Source: Piper betle | Lineage: Eukaryota > Streptophyta > Magnoliopsida > Piperales > Piperaceae | Direction of reading: 5' to 3' | Assembly (NCBI GenBank): GCA_033002965.1 | Contig: JAURVB010013965.1 | Location: 84,501 to 148,500 of the forward strand | Length of the DNA: 64,000 bases | Part shown: positions 36,492-49,879 of the stretch, piece by piece | How the letters are laid out: each line of letters starts with the position of its first letter | How positions within the stretch are numbered: position 1 is the first letter of the stretch | The notes under the pieces: model-generated | The model's database searches: none | What the model was told of the DNA's origin: nothing | Seen by the model: the letters and a program-made list of their open reading frames with translations, nothing else | Program-made: the position numbers and the translations under genes

Positions 36492-39400
36492 TCAGTCTTC
36501 CTCTATAATCACTTCTGGAATATCCCATATATCCTCTTCAATAGGTTTGTTTATAATAGAGACTGGAGATGGTAAAAGTCGTTAAGGAAAAGAGAGAATG
36601 ATAAAATTGAATTGGCTCCTCATTCAAGCCTTACACTACATACAATTCATTCCCACAAATTTGTTCCCAGTCTCTCAAATAGTACTACTAATTATTCCAC
36701 CCCGCACCCCTAACCCCCCCCCCCCCCCCCAAAAAAAAACAAAAAAACAAAAACAAAACAAAAAACAAAAAACAAAAAAAGTGACAGCATGGCTAGTTAA
36801 AGATGGAACAAATGAATTTGCCAGATTCCGCAAAGTCCCACAAGCTATTCAATTAGCTACAAACCAGCAGCTACTGTAAACCGTTTGCTGACATAACAGA
36901 GTAAAGTACAGAAAACAAACATCCTAAACCAGACATCACAATTACTACTTATTGCAGTGATGTCTTGTACTCTCATAGACTAGACAATGCAAAGTCTTCT
37001 AACAAGAAAGCAAAACAAATAATAATGCACAAATACATCCACAAATGAGCTCAAACATGTTAAGCATCCAAATATGTTCTCTAAATTGTTCATATATGTT
37101 AAAAAAGTAGATTTATTCTTGCGTCGAGTGCCATGTATACTTTGGATTGATAATTGCAGAGGAAATTATCTGTTATACTACTTGAACTGAACTAATAACG
37201 CAATAGTAAAAAAAATGAAGGATATAGATAGACATAAGATCATTTTCAGCATCAACACGCTTGCAGCTATTTTTGAGCTCTCTATGTATTTCAAGAGTAA
37301 CCTGACAGAAAGATGACCATCTTTGTGAATTGTCATTTCTTCGGATCCAAAACTTATGGAACAAGATCAATGTCTTACCAAATGATGTTTCTGGTACTGA
37401 ATTAGTAGATCTAGATTAAGTTTATCCTCCTTTGTAATTTCATTTTTGTACCTACATGAACCATTTCTTCGAACAATCAAATTTAAGAAGGCAACAAAAG
37501 CAGACATTCATTAAATTCGTGGAAAACAAAAAGGATGAAAATAAAAATGGATGGCATCATCAAGTATGCTAATGATATATATGGTACATAATGGCAGCGA
37601 TATGAGATTCATTTGTTAAATCTTTTATGCTACGTTGACAAAAGAGACTTAAATTTTTTATGGAATTCCTTAAATTCAGATTTTCACATTAGCTTCTGCA
37701 TGGAGTAATACTTATGTTTGCCTGCTAAAACCAATGATAGCGCCTTAACAAAAAAACTGATGACAAATGGGTAACATATCCTTCATTTCAATCCTTGTTC
37801 ATGCCTATTGACAGTCCAAATCTCCGCCTTCCAACTATTACAAGTTGATTTTATTGCAGTTTGACTCCACACTTCCTTTCAACATTCCAATCCTCCTGGA
37901 ATTAGAAAAAAAATGTCTTATCCCTTTGAAATTATAACCAATTTATTATTATTTCAATCTTTTATCTCTCTTTACAACCTTATTTTTCATAGCACTGTAT
38001 AGTTTTAAAATTCTTTCTTCTCTTCTAATTGTAATTTAAAATCTCAAGGGAGATAGAGAAGTGAAACCTCTATGTGGCTTCATGGGATAGACAGATCCTT
38101 GAGAAAAGTGCAGCTTTGTTAGGGACACTTTAAGTAAAAAGTGTAGGATAATGGATTTCAAACAGTTCTATCATTGTGGTTACTTGAAATGAAAAAAATG
38201 TCAATTGACCAAACAAAAATAAAAATTTTGCGCCCTCACCTCATTTGCTTTCAGTCCTACAATATTAATAACTTGTTCCCAATCTATTGTATTGTAGTTT
38301 CTCCCCAGTGGCTTAAATTGTATGCTTAATGATTAGTAATTATTGGTAAGCTAGCATGTGCTTTGGATATAACTAGGATTGCCTCATACCCAGAGTGAAA
38401 ATCTGTTACTAAGTAAAAGAATCATGCCTCCATCTTTCTATACTTAAAAGTTATTCTGTGATTTCACCCCCACATAAATATGCCATCATGCACAACGTGC
38501 TACATGACAAATAGAAAGTGTAAATTATATAGTAAAGATCCTGACCTCTGCACAAATGTAAGAAGCGACTGATGCCAAATAACTGGCATAATTCTTGCCT
38601 CTTCTAGAAACTTCATGAAATGTTCAACAAGAGTATCTACCACCCGGTAAGGTAAAGCATATTTCTTGTCCAGATAAAGTTTTATGAAGTAGCTGTCACA
38701 AAAATGAATCCATCACAAAATGTCACAAAAATTCATTACAATATTCATAAAAATACTACCTAGTTGTACCACAGTATTCCATCTTTGAGAGCGTCATCAA
38801 AGCACCACTGTTAAAAAAAAGCGTTAGAACTTTCTAAAAGATATGTCTAAATAAAGTCCACAATAAATTCTAAAACAGCAACAAAGTTTAGATTAAAAAA
38901 TAGAAACTTATAGTCAATCACCTAGAGTGAAGTGGAGGAATTGAGACTTTCGAAATAATACTGCCAACAATAACAGCTTCCCTTAAACTGCACGTTCCCG
39001 ACTGTTAATAGAAGATTGAATCAGATTAATGAAAATTCAACGTCAAAAAATTTTGCCTTTTCATCAATATCAAGACTACTAATGGATATTCAAAGCTACA
39101 AGAAGGATGATAAATAACATATTTCTGAAACTGAGACATGATAATAATTGAAACCAGTTCTTTCACTTTTAGATATTATTAATTAATTCAAGAAACATAT
39201 CAAATTAGTTATTCCCCAAAACAGTTGCTCTTTCCATTTTTCATTTCCAGTTTTTCGCCAAGGCATTTAATAAGTAGTAATTATATCATGGATTAACATA
39301 TAGGCAGAGCTGCTATTAACATTCTGTTCAAACTTTCAAAAGTTTAATGCACCGCCCTCATGATTAGACACCAAGGCAGAAGCATACCACATAGTGTTAC

Positions 39401-42385
39401 GTTAAAAAGTCTTCTCTTATTAGAAATCTTCTATCAGGACTTCATTTTTAAAATTTAGTTCTCGTTGTTAAACTACAATTTTCAGCATAATTAGAAGCTA
39501 ATTTTCTACAAGTACGGCTACCCCATAAACATCCTCTTCAAGATTTATTTGGATTGTTGAAGAGATAGCATAGTTTGTGCAACCTTATCCCTCTCTTTCC
39601 TCCTATTCTTTGGCTCAGTTATCCACTCTATGTAATATTCTTTTGTGCAACTATTACACACATTCATCCACCTTGTCATCCACACTTCCGTTTCAGTGGG
39701 CCCAATCTACAGGTTTATTTAAGACGTAAGTCCTTAAACAGAACTACCATGTATCAAAAAACCATCTACCAATAGTTTATTTTCTCTGCCCACAACCATG
39801 TTTTGTGGTATAGTTTTACTTAAGAAATTTAAGATATCTTAGCAGACTTGAAATTGGAAAGTAAGCACTCACATATCTTCATATTATAAAGAAATAAATT
39901 CTAAAAATCAAAGCATCAAAAACAACCCATCTAGCAACCGTGAAATTTGCTCAACAATGAAAGCATGTCTATTCACGGTCTACGTATAATTATTATTCAT
40001 AATCAAGGTTCACCCTTTGCACATTTAAGGGTTAATATCCTGGGAAAATGTCATCAAAACAAACACCACAATCCTCAATAAATAAATCATTATTTTAGAA
40101 GAAAAAAAAGAGCAAATACCAAGATATTTAGTAACTTTTTGAGATCTCTTAAAGACACCCTGGCTGTCTCAGAAAAAAAAATCAACCAGATCTTTGACAC
40201 CAGAAAGATGAGAGATACCAAAATACTAATATGGTCTCAGTAACAAATAGTTGCCGAAAGGTATTTAATTTTTACAAAAATGCGAAAGCCATTTCGTCAT
40301 AATGTTAATGCTCATATTGTAACCAATTACAGAACCTAATAATAAGTATGTTGCAAGTAAGGGAGAATGGAAAGAACTCAAAAAAAAAAAAAGCATCACC
40401 ACAACACTGTCTAGTAAAATATGTCATTAAAGGTGGAACACCCACCTGCAAAGGGTAGCTAAATCCCTTTATGGAAGGCTGCAGGCTTGTAGAGATACTT
40501 CTTTCATGCCTGGTAATGAGCAAAATGAAGCCTTTAGTTTTTTGAATATCTTCTCTTATCCTTGGAAGCAGCACAAGATTGTAGGTACGTTGGGCTCTCC
40601 TCACTCCAACAGTGAATATCTTTGTAGCCTGACATAAAGCATCAGGGGACCACTTTTCCGGCTCCGTCAAATACAGAATTTCTTCTTTCTTCACTCCAAA
40701 ATTGGAAGAAAATATCTTTGTAGCCTGATATAAAGTTCAACTCCAAAATTGGAAGAAAAATATCTTTGTAGCCCTGATGATAAAAGCACTGTGACCACTT
40801 TTCCAGCTCCGTCAAATATAGAATTTCTTCTTTCTTCACTCCAAAAATTGGAAGAGAAATATCTTTGCAGCCTGATATAAAGTTCACCTCAAAATTGGAA
40901 GAAAATATCTTTGTAGCCTGATATAAAGCATTAGGGGACCACTTTTCCGGCTCCGTCAAATATAGAATTTCTTCGCAAGGTATCAAATTTGGAATATGCT
41001 TAAATGCATTAGGTACTTCACCAGCTTTGTACCAACTTAATAAGTCCCCAACTCTGTTAAAAGCATTTTTGACACATATTAGATAAAATAATTATAAGAC
41101 AAATGGCAGCTTCCACAATGGACATTATTAATTAGAATAAGTATTTTACACATTCTCAAACTTTTTAGATTTCATTCGGTATAACAACGAATCCTAAAAG
41201 CCGTGTAGTGCTCATCTTGGCAACATGCCCCTTGTAAAGCTTAATAATTTTGCTGTCAAGCTTCGGAAGAGGTCGAAAATCTGCCATTTAATAGCAAAAG
41301 GATCAACCTAGTGTAGACGTAATAAAAAACACGCAGAAATAAATAAATCTACATGAGAATAAACTATCAAGTCAAGTAAAGTTCTTACAATACCCGATTG
41401 GTCTTCTGCATCTTTTTCTTTAATCCTCTTTATAATAACATCAGTCAATGTCTTCTGTGGACCTACGTTTTTGGACAAAAATGACTCCAATATTTTCTCA
41501 TCTTCTTCATCAATCTCCTGCTGAAGCACAAAGTTAAAAGTCAGGTAAGACTTTTACATTATTTTACTTCACTCCACTTGCTGTGCTGGGAAAGACAAGC
41601 CCCTGAACCAATATGTTCCTCTTATATTACAATAAGCAGTTCATCTATGCATAAATAGTTTAGCAATTTTCTTAGTGTACAAAAGGAAGCAAGTCTATCA
41701 CTCCATAGCTCTTAATTAATAAAATGTGCAGGTGTTAAGGCAGTTCCTCTTGTCAGTGTAACATAATTGCATAAGACTTACATTTAAAAACATAATGCTT
41801 AACTGTGAATCTGATGGACATAATAAATACCTAAAAGGTGATATTGAATACAAAAAAGCAACATATAACCATTATCATAATGCAGGAAAGATCGAAGAAG
41901 CAAACTCCTGCACAAACTCACAATGTCGCCATCATACTGACTGTGGCTATCTGTATACCCTTCAAAAGCGTCTTCATCAGACTCTTCTCCTTCAGGAGCT
42001 AGATTAGTGTTTTCAGCAATAGAATAGAATGAATCCTTCTTTTTATCCTCTTCTTCAATTTCCTTCCGCTGGTTTATAGCCTCCTTCAAGATCTTAGCTG
42101 TCAAATTCGATGAAATCCGCTGCCAATGCAAAAAAGAGAAAATACAAAAAAAAACGTTATCAGCGATCAGGCATCCTCCAAAGTTAACCCCGTCTGCACA
42201 ATAACCAAGCAAATTGACAGCAGCAACAACAACAACAGTTTGTTGCACCTTTGGCTCCACTTGGTGGTGATGCTTGGGTTCGCGAGAACGCTTGCGAGAG
42301 GGAGGGATTCAAACTCGTTGGATTGGAGGGGCCCTCTCTGCAGGGTAGGTTGAGATGACTGCTGCGATTTCCTTTCCGTCCCCAT
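36492..42385 (-). pseudogene. Bystin (ENP1), decayed copy
   Basis: Bystin/ENP1 is a nucleolar factor for 40S subunit assembly. Minus-strand exons that can be matched: 42385-42249 (RKRSREP basic region, reached only after a one-base shift near 42300-42306), 42119-41922 (ISSNLTAKILKEAINQRKEI), 41520-41394 (DEEDEKILESFLSKN), about 41280-41232 (PLPKLDSKIIKLYKG), 41053-40446, 39001-38922 (GTCSLREAVIVGSII), 38807-38760 (MEYCGTT), 38692-38546 ([33 protein letters not shown]), about 37302-37230 (VTLEIHRELKNS) and 36494 upward (PIEEDIWDIPEV, then a TGA at 36494-36492). The 41053-40446 exon is broken. The [20 protein letters not shown] segment is triplicated and drifting, and the [13 protein letters not shown] part continues as a frame interrupted by TGA and TAG where the family has Leu. 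A KRVDAEN tail replaces the expected NRGEKED. The later exons remain good, so decay may be recent. Confidence 0.85.
40600..40985 (-). repeat. Tandem triplication inside a bystin exon (unit about 145 bp)
   Basis: On the plus strand the words GAATTTCTTC, preceded by CTCCGTCAAATA and CACTTTTCCGGCTCC, occur three times, about 143 and 148 bp apart (near 40676, 40817 and 40965). Between them the AAAGATATTT / TTCCAATTTTGGAG words also recur twice per unit. The copies differ by small indels and substitutions, so the event is not very recent. Confidence 0.85.
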
Positions 42386-43420
42386 TGAATTTAATTGGGA
42401 GGAGCAGATAACACTCAGGCGCAAACCATTAAAATTAAGAGAAACAGAATCACGATAGCATTGGCGAAAATCGGCAATCGCTTAATCATAACAATTCAAC
42501 GGATTCAAGCATAAATCATCCTCACCTTACTATAAACAGTAGACATCCCTCTCACACATCAAACGATAAATATCACCAACATAAATCTAGTAAATCGATA
42601 AATCACCATATCCATGTACACCCGCATCACCTAAACTCCTCACTAAACCACCAATTAAATGAATAGCATATATACACAAGATAAGCAATTTCTCAAAAAG
42701 CATACCGCAACGTCCACAGACCTAAGTCCCTCCAAAAACAACACAACCCCAAACTTCACAGTGCACAACACAGATACCTCGTCCGATCAAACTAAAACTT
42801 AGGAGGCAAGCAGATGAGAAGCGATACGAGATGTCGCCGGCGGTTGTGAGGGATATCGCCGGCGGCGGAAATTGGAGAGGAGTATAATTTAATTATTTAT
42901 ATTTATTATTTTGTATTTGACTTAAGTGCCCATACAATACTCAGTATATGGGTCAATAAGAAAGGGTCATAGTGGTCCTTTTGTATTTAGCCGATCAAGC
43001 CAAATGGACAGGTTGCTCACGGACCAAATCCGATCACGCACACATTTGTAGGAGTTTTTATCGGACTTGGTCGATTCGGAGGAAAGTAAAAAAACTGGCC
43101 AGGGCCGATTTTTTTTCCCTGGTCTAACTACCGGCTATTGTCACATAACAATTATAAATTATGTGCTTGTAGTTTAAATCGTAAATAATTAATGCCTTTC
43201 TTTGTTGAACTAAAAAATTGAAATAATCAATGCTTTTGATACGTGAGAATGGGCTGGAGAAACAAATTAAAAAATATGACGGCCAACCTTACTCGTACAG
43301 CATGAAAAATTAGTTCATCAACTTTCATTCGTCATAAAATTGGTCAAGTTGTGAGTTGTTGCTAGTATAAACTATAAAGTATAAACAAATAGGTTGTCTC
43401 GCTATCGATATGGCACCATA
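42386..43420. other. Bystin leader and upstream flank
   Basis: A GC-rich patch at 42826-42872 (GTCGCCGGCGG twice) may be the first leader exon. The rest is AT-rich without a gene. Confidence 0.35.
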
Positions 43421-44036
43421 GTTACAAAAATAAGAATCGGATACTGAATTGAATTAGAAAAGAGTTATTGAATTGGACTGATTGATAAAAAATTGAATAA
43501 GAATCAGCTTGCTTAAATCACTCAAAATTAATAGGTTATTAGTTAAAAATTATGTTATTTTGATATTATCATATATATTATATTTTATAATAATATATAT
43601 ATATATTTTTAAATTATTTAAAATTAGTTATTATTTTTTACTCAAATCAGAATCAAATAAAATTTTAATTACAAGAATGCATTCGTCTCCGATCACTCAT
43701 GCGTCCCCCTCCTTCACCCCTTCCAATGCCGCCTCCAATTGTTGTGCCGTTGCCAATCACTGCCACCGCCAACCCAGCCTAATCTACCCCATCTTCCCCT
43801 ACGCCCCTTTTGCCATGCCCCACCACACCCCTGCCTCGCTCCCCACTGTCATTACCTCCCACGTTGTCGCCCACACCTTTGTCACCCTCACCACTTGCCC
43901 TTGCCGGCCCATCCTCTCGAATCGACTCAAATCAACCGATTCATGAACTATTTTTTACCTCGATCGACTTGCCAGTTTTTTAAAACAAAATTATTCCGAT
44001 CTGATTTAAGTAAAAATCGGCCAATTTTTACAACTA
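43421..44036. mobile_element. Possible inverted-repeat element
   Basis: The left end ATAGTTACAAAAATAAGAATCGG is roughly mirrored by the right end CGATCTGATTTAAG...AATCGGCCAATTTTTACAACTAT. The interior holds a C-rich, GC-rich block at 43690-43930 that encodes no known protein. No convincing target duplication was seen. Confidence 0.35.
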
Positions 44037-44726
44037 TACATGGCGCTAATTGTCAAGAAGTTAGAAAGTTTGACCTCCGTCTAATCCCACCCAACGTGAC
44101 AAGAATCATATTATTAAGAAACCCCCAGCTACGAACATATTTTTATTTTCGAAAAAGCATATATCACATGCATTTTCTTCATCTTAATCCATTCAAAAGA
44201 ACTCTTGAAACACATCCTACCATAACGGGTTGCCCCCAGCAAGTGTTATTAATTATACCTCTCACAAACCCTGCTTTCAGGTTAAACTTCACCGAGTTAC
44301 CGTGGTAATGCATCTAATCAAATCAATAGCAATGCAGAAAAATGCAAAAGCCACCCACGCACTGCACACTGCACACTTACCTTCATTCTCAACTAGTGCG
44401 TTTACGTTTCATTAAAAACAAAAGGTAAAACTCACAAGTCACCGTAATACTCAGGCACACATTATAAAAAATCAGCCTCATTGCTGTTCACCTTCAGCCT
44501 AATATGTCTCACCCACAAAATATTCCAAGATATACTTTAAGATTAAATATATTAAACTAACAAGACACTTGTTTGTGGTAGACCATGTCCAAGCCCAACT
44601 CGAATATTACTCTCCACCAATAAAAAGATATCAGATCCTCGATATTATTAGATAACCAAGCGTAGCAGAAATGCGTCCATGTTTACTGGAGATATGTCCC
44701 ACAAACCATGGCAACAATTTCTTCTT

Positions 44727-47700
44727 TCACATGTAAGGACGATAACGAGTTGGTCTCCTGAACCTAGGGACCTTCCTGAAAAAATCATAAGAAATACAGA
44801 TGACTTGACCAGTTTCATATTCAATACTGAACCAGACCCAGTGACATATTTCTGTTAAACATCTTACCCATATCCATAAGGTGAGTAGAAGTACGGCGGG
44901 ACATATGGCCTTCTGAATCGGTAGCCCATGTAGGGGTTGAAACCACGGCCACGATATTGCTTCATCCCTGGCACATTGGTCCGTTTAGCCAGTACCTGCA
45001 CACAACATTTTTAGATCAAATATTTGGCAGACATGTCATATATCTACCATGGAGATTGATGATTTTACTTCTGCAATTCATTTAATGTCCACTACATTTA
45101 AAGATATGTACCCTTGTGAATAAACAGAAATGCCATTAGCAGATCTACAGATGCTCAACGACCTACAAATGCTACGCTGAAATTGGTCAAAAGATAAACT
45201 TACTTTAAGTTGTCGACCGTGGAGCTCAGACTCATTCAGCTGAAGTGCCTCTTGAACAGCTTCCAGCTCCACAAATTCAACATAAGCAAAGCCCTTTGTT
45301 TGTCCAAATTTGTCAGTCAAAATTGTAACACGGTTAACAGTTCCACATGACTGAAAATGCTGCTGAACTTCATAGGTGTACAAGAATAATCAACCTATAA
45401 CTCAAAATAAAAAATCAACCAACAACAAGACCTATTTGGTACAAGATCCTCATTTTAAAATGCAATGTTTAAACGCACCAAGTTCAAACTACCAAATATA
45501 GGTACACCAAACAACAAGTCTACCAATTACAGATAACCAAACATCAAATTGATAAAAAAAGTTTGGAATTATAAAAACCAATAAGAGCTCCCAAAAGTAC
45601 AAGATCAATGACACAAAAAAGGAATAACCCTAGAAGACATACACTAAAATTTAGCTCCAATTTTAAAACTCGAGCTCCCAAAAGTACAAGATTCACTAAC
45701 TCTAAAGAGGAAAGCAACAACGAGACATGTATGCCTAATTACAAACCTCAGAACATATTATTTCACTTTTCTAGTGTTGATCATAAAGCGTTTTCAAGAT
45801 TATTTACCATTTCTAATTATGTTAAGAGCACATAAAATATGAAAGTTCCAGCTCTGTCAACAACCAATAAAATATTAAAAGTTTTAATAGTCCTAAATAA
45901 TTACAAGAGTTGAACAATCAAACGTGGCTGAATTTACTGACTGGGACAAGGGATAAAACAGCCACTTAAAATTGGTTTTCCCTGTTGTTTAACAAGTGAA
46001 TGCTCCAGAAACGGGAGGAAATGGGTTAATGCAGAAACACGTTCGACTATGCTAGATAAAATAGCATTAGAAATGGGCATAGGACACTATACTTCTGAAA
46101 CCTTCAAGATATTTCAAATTCTACAAGTAAAAAAGTTTTAAAAAATACAAACTGCGGATTTGTTCTGGAAAATAGCCACTCGCAGCCATGCAGAGGTTCA
46201 TTCTAGTATACAATGAAGCCAGAAACTTAACCTGGTGACCTTGCAAGTCCAGAGGGGTTCTGTTGATCAGCTCCCCATCCTGCCATCACTTCAAGCTTTG
46301 TCCCTCTTCAAGTCACTGGGATTTTGACTAACTTTTACCCTCTACATCAATTTTTCATTTTCACTTCTTTTTTTATAGCATTTTTTTCCTTTTCTACGTG
46401 GAAAGACCTCATTATTTTCTTGCTTTTCCTTTCCCTTCTGATTATTTTTCACGTAACTTTTTTTTTACATTCTATATCCCAGTACTTCACAAAGAGTAAA
46501 ACTGGTGTATTCCACATACTCAGCGAGTGACCCAACGTTATGTTAATAGAGAACTTGACTGAATGAAGAATGACCCTGCGACCATTACCAATGCATAGTC
46601 AAACTAGCCGGACAAGAGAAAACATTAATACAGGATACTTGTAACAGTCAGGAACATGAAACATGTAAAATGTCTAATTCACACAATAAATAATTCCGTA
46701 ATTTATAACAAAGTTTTAGTACTGATCCTCAAAAACATATTTTTGACATAATAAAGGTGACAACTGCTGAAGGAAAAAGGAGCATTCTATAAAATGTAAA
46801 TTTCTTTCTGTGTTCGAGTTTTTTACATAAAGATACACAAAGATATGTCAAAAATATCAGTAGGTCGCCTGAAACAGAACACAATATCTATTAACAGATG
46901 ACCCTCGTCCTCCTGAAGGTGTATAGCCCAGCACTAAGGTCCACATAATGCATAAGTCCAAATAAGACACCCATACTCCACTTAGGTAGACTATAAGATC
47001 ACTGATCGGCTTTTGAAGGCACACATTCAAATCCAATTAGTGATTTTCCAACCTCATCCTTCATTTTTTTTTAAAGTATTGCAGGAGTACATTATAGCTT
47101 ATTATGGCAGGTCTTATAATAAATGTATTTGCATGGTTCTTGTTATTGTTGAAATCCTTCATTTACAAATGCATTTAGTGGTTTTCTTATTTCAGCTGTA
47201 ATGATAGCCCTTTATTGTGACCATGATTATAAGTACAGCTATTTATGATGTAGTTGGTCGCAAGCAACATGTTAACCATTTATTCCCCTTTTCCATTACT
47301 TTCAACAAGCCACTAAGAGCAATTCTTATCAAAGTCAAAGACTGCCTAACAAGGCTACAGAGTTGCTGTCAGTGTTTGTATACTAAAATTTGTAAGCTGC
47401 TCCAACAATTAGGCAGCATATAAACAATCTACCCTGTCAGTGTTTGCTTTTAGATTAAAAAGGAATACAAGTAGCAAAATATTGACAACTAAATATCCCA
47501 CTTGCAGTACCCAATAGATAGGGTACCACTAATCAGCTGGTCTTGTAGGTAAAATAAAATTAAAAATTAAAAAAAAAAGGAAAGAAGAAGCAGAAGAAGA
47601 AGAAGAAGAAGAAGAAGAAGAAGAAGAAGAAGAAGAAGAAGAAGAAGAAGAAGAAGAAGAAAGATCTTATGCAACTAAACCACCAGTAAAGCTTATATCT

Positions 47701-49842
47701 CCATCAGTTATAGCTACCGATTTCTTCTTATTCTTCACTTTCTTGTCCCACCTTGCCCTAAAAACATAGATCCTAATCTAGAATACATATGATTGGTAAG
47801 GAAACTTAAAATGTAACTGGGCTATCATTGAAAGATATAAATATCTTTAACTAATTTGCCATGTGTTTACAAGTCGTTCAGTCAGATTTGTTCTACAACC
47901 TAGTTTGAATGCAGCCATAAAGGTTATAGAGCAATGATCACAGATAGCTTCTGTACACGTGATGCAAGACCAGGACTCCAGCCAAAAAAGCTTGTAGAAC
48001 GAAAAAAATAGTAAACTGTCATAGTCGTGACTGCCAATAAGAATAAACGGAAAAATATATATACAAGAGGGTAGCAGAAAAAAAAATCAGAAGACAGATT
48101 AGATTGAAGGAAGGAGAAGGCCAATCAAGGTAAAGGAAGTGAAGGAAAGAACCCCAGCTAGCTAGTGTTTCCTTCCCATGAAACAAATACATTGAACTGG
48201 CAGAATCTACCACTGGCAAATACCATGTGAAAAAAAATATTGAGAAGGAAAGAAAATGGCTTGCATGGTTTGCATCAGAATAAAACAAGTAAACTTGAAT
48301 AGTCCATTCTTTTTTGACATTTATAATATGTTTACAACGTTAAAAGGAATGTAGGCAGGGTAGAAACAAAAAACACAAAACCGAAGCTAACACGGAAAAC
48401 AACATTTAAAGTTAATTATTAACTTATTTACAACTCTTAATATATATTTGGTGCCAACAAATGTTTGCTATCTCATTGAGTACAAGAAAACCAACAGAAT
48501 CCATGGGACTGCAATGACAAACCAAATATTTGTCATTCCAGCCAGTAACAGGATAAGATGTGACACTACCAATTGTTGCAACCATCAACTAGATAAGACG
48601 CAGCACTACCATCTATCAAACTGCTAAATGAACATTTTGTGGTAACCATCAGCTTAAGCACACCTTTCATATTAAAAAATTATAGACAAATCAAGTACAT
48701 ACCCACTTATAAAATCAGCAGAAAATTAATAATCCCAACCCGGGCTAAAGTTAATTATCAGAAGAAGCACAATGCCCCTTACACCGGATGACAGATACAT
48801 AAAAATAAAGAGATTTCAAAATTTGAGATACAACAGTTTTATAGTATGAGTGATAAAGAGTATGCACCAAATTGGAAAGTACCCACATTCCCAAATGAGG
48901 ACTTATGCAAACAGACATGTAAAACTGACTGGAAACCTTAAGAAGTAACAAATGCATAAAAAGCAATGAAAAGGCAATGTCAAGTGAAGAGTACTCACAT
49001 TACCAACAAAGACTGAGCGTGAGTCAGCCTCCTCTTTGCTTGCCTGTGTTGCAGCAGCACTGGCAGGATCTGCTAGTACGACAGCCCGCAAATCATTAAT
49101 AGAATAACAGAACAAAATCATGCAGGAAAAAAAAGGTGATATAGCACATATAATGACTATATGCAAATAAGAAGTAGTAAGAAACTTGATATTGAAACTG
49201 TAAAAGCTGAAAGTTAACAAATTTCCCGAGCAAGCATTGAGGGGAGGGTGGGGAGGAACAAGGGCAACAACGAAACACATAACTGAGCTATGAAATGCTT
49301 ACATTACACAAAATTCCGGCAATAAAACGACTATATTATGCATGTGAAGAGAAAATAAGACCTATTCATTAAACAGAAAACTAAGCCACAAACAAAGCAT
49401 AATCGGCGTCCAACAAAGAATGTATCCAACACATGATACAAAACCAAACCCCAACACAACAACAACAACATGAAGGTAAAAAACAATTACCCTGGACAGC
49501 ACCCATTTCCTTCTCAACTTTAGCCTGCATCTCACGGAGAGCCGCCGCCTCCTCTTCCATCTCCTTGAGCCGCTTCTTCATTTCATCAAGCTCCTGCAGC
49601 AAGCCAGCATCATAATCAGTGCACAAAGACAAGAACCGGGCGGCCGAATTAAGTCGATCTTAGAGAATAAGAAGAAGAAGAGGAAGAAAAACAGAGAGGA
49701 GGGGAAGGGGAGAGAACACTAACCTTGATGGCTTCTTCGTCGGTGTGAGCCATGTCGACATCGGCGCCATGGGAGTCCATGTCGCCCTCCATCTCGCCCT
49801 CGTCGGGGATGTCGCGCCATACACCTCGTGCTCCTCCTCCAT
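44727..49842 (-). CDS. Nuclear poly(A)-binding protein, PABN/PABPN1 type, two frameshifts
   Basis: Binds nascent poly(A) tails, stimulates poly(A) polymerase and sets tail length in the nucleus. Six exons: 49842-49724, 49593-49491, 49069-48999, 45394-45204, 44995-44868 and 44775-44727. The acidic N terminus (MEEEHEVYG, then [19 protein letters not shown]) leads to the coiled coil [20 protein letters not shown], then one RRM with RNP2 SVFVGNV and RNP1 KGFAYVEF, and the arginine- and tyrosine-rich tail ([19 protein letters not shown], ending [10 protein letters not shown]) of plant PABNs. Two single-base losses interrupt it: at 49814-49817, where GGC GGC GAC has lost a G, and at about 45373-45376 just before [10 protein letters not shown]. 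With both bases the exons give 220 residues, the normal plant length. All splice sites are canonical. Translation could restart at an internal in-frame ATG of exon 1. Introns are long; the 3.6-kb intron 3 holds a GAA repeat. Confidence 0.92.
47592..47662. repeat. (GAA)n repeat in an intron of the PABN-type gene
   Basis: About 23 uninterrupted GAA units on the plus strand, so TTC units in the transcript. Such purine/pyrimidine tracts can act as intronic splicing elements or form triplexes. No effect is shown here. Confidence 0.95.
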
Positions 49843-49879
49843 GTTTGCTCTCTCCTCCATCCCCGCGATGAGAGCAAAC

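Noticed and set aside
36714..36780. C and A homopolymer runs as a functional site
   Set aside because: Simple low-complexity sequence between a gene's last exons, with no supporting context.
43739..44308. 189-codon frame rich in Pro, His and Cys
   Set aside because: Compositional C-rich sequence within a probable transposon. No domain, and another frame is equally open.
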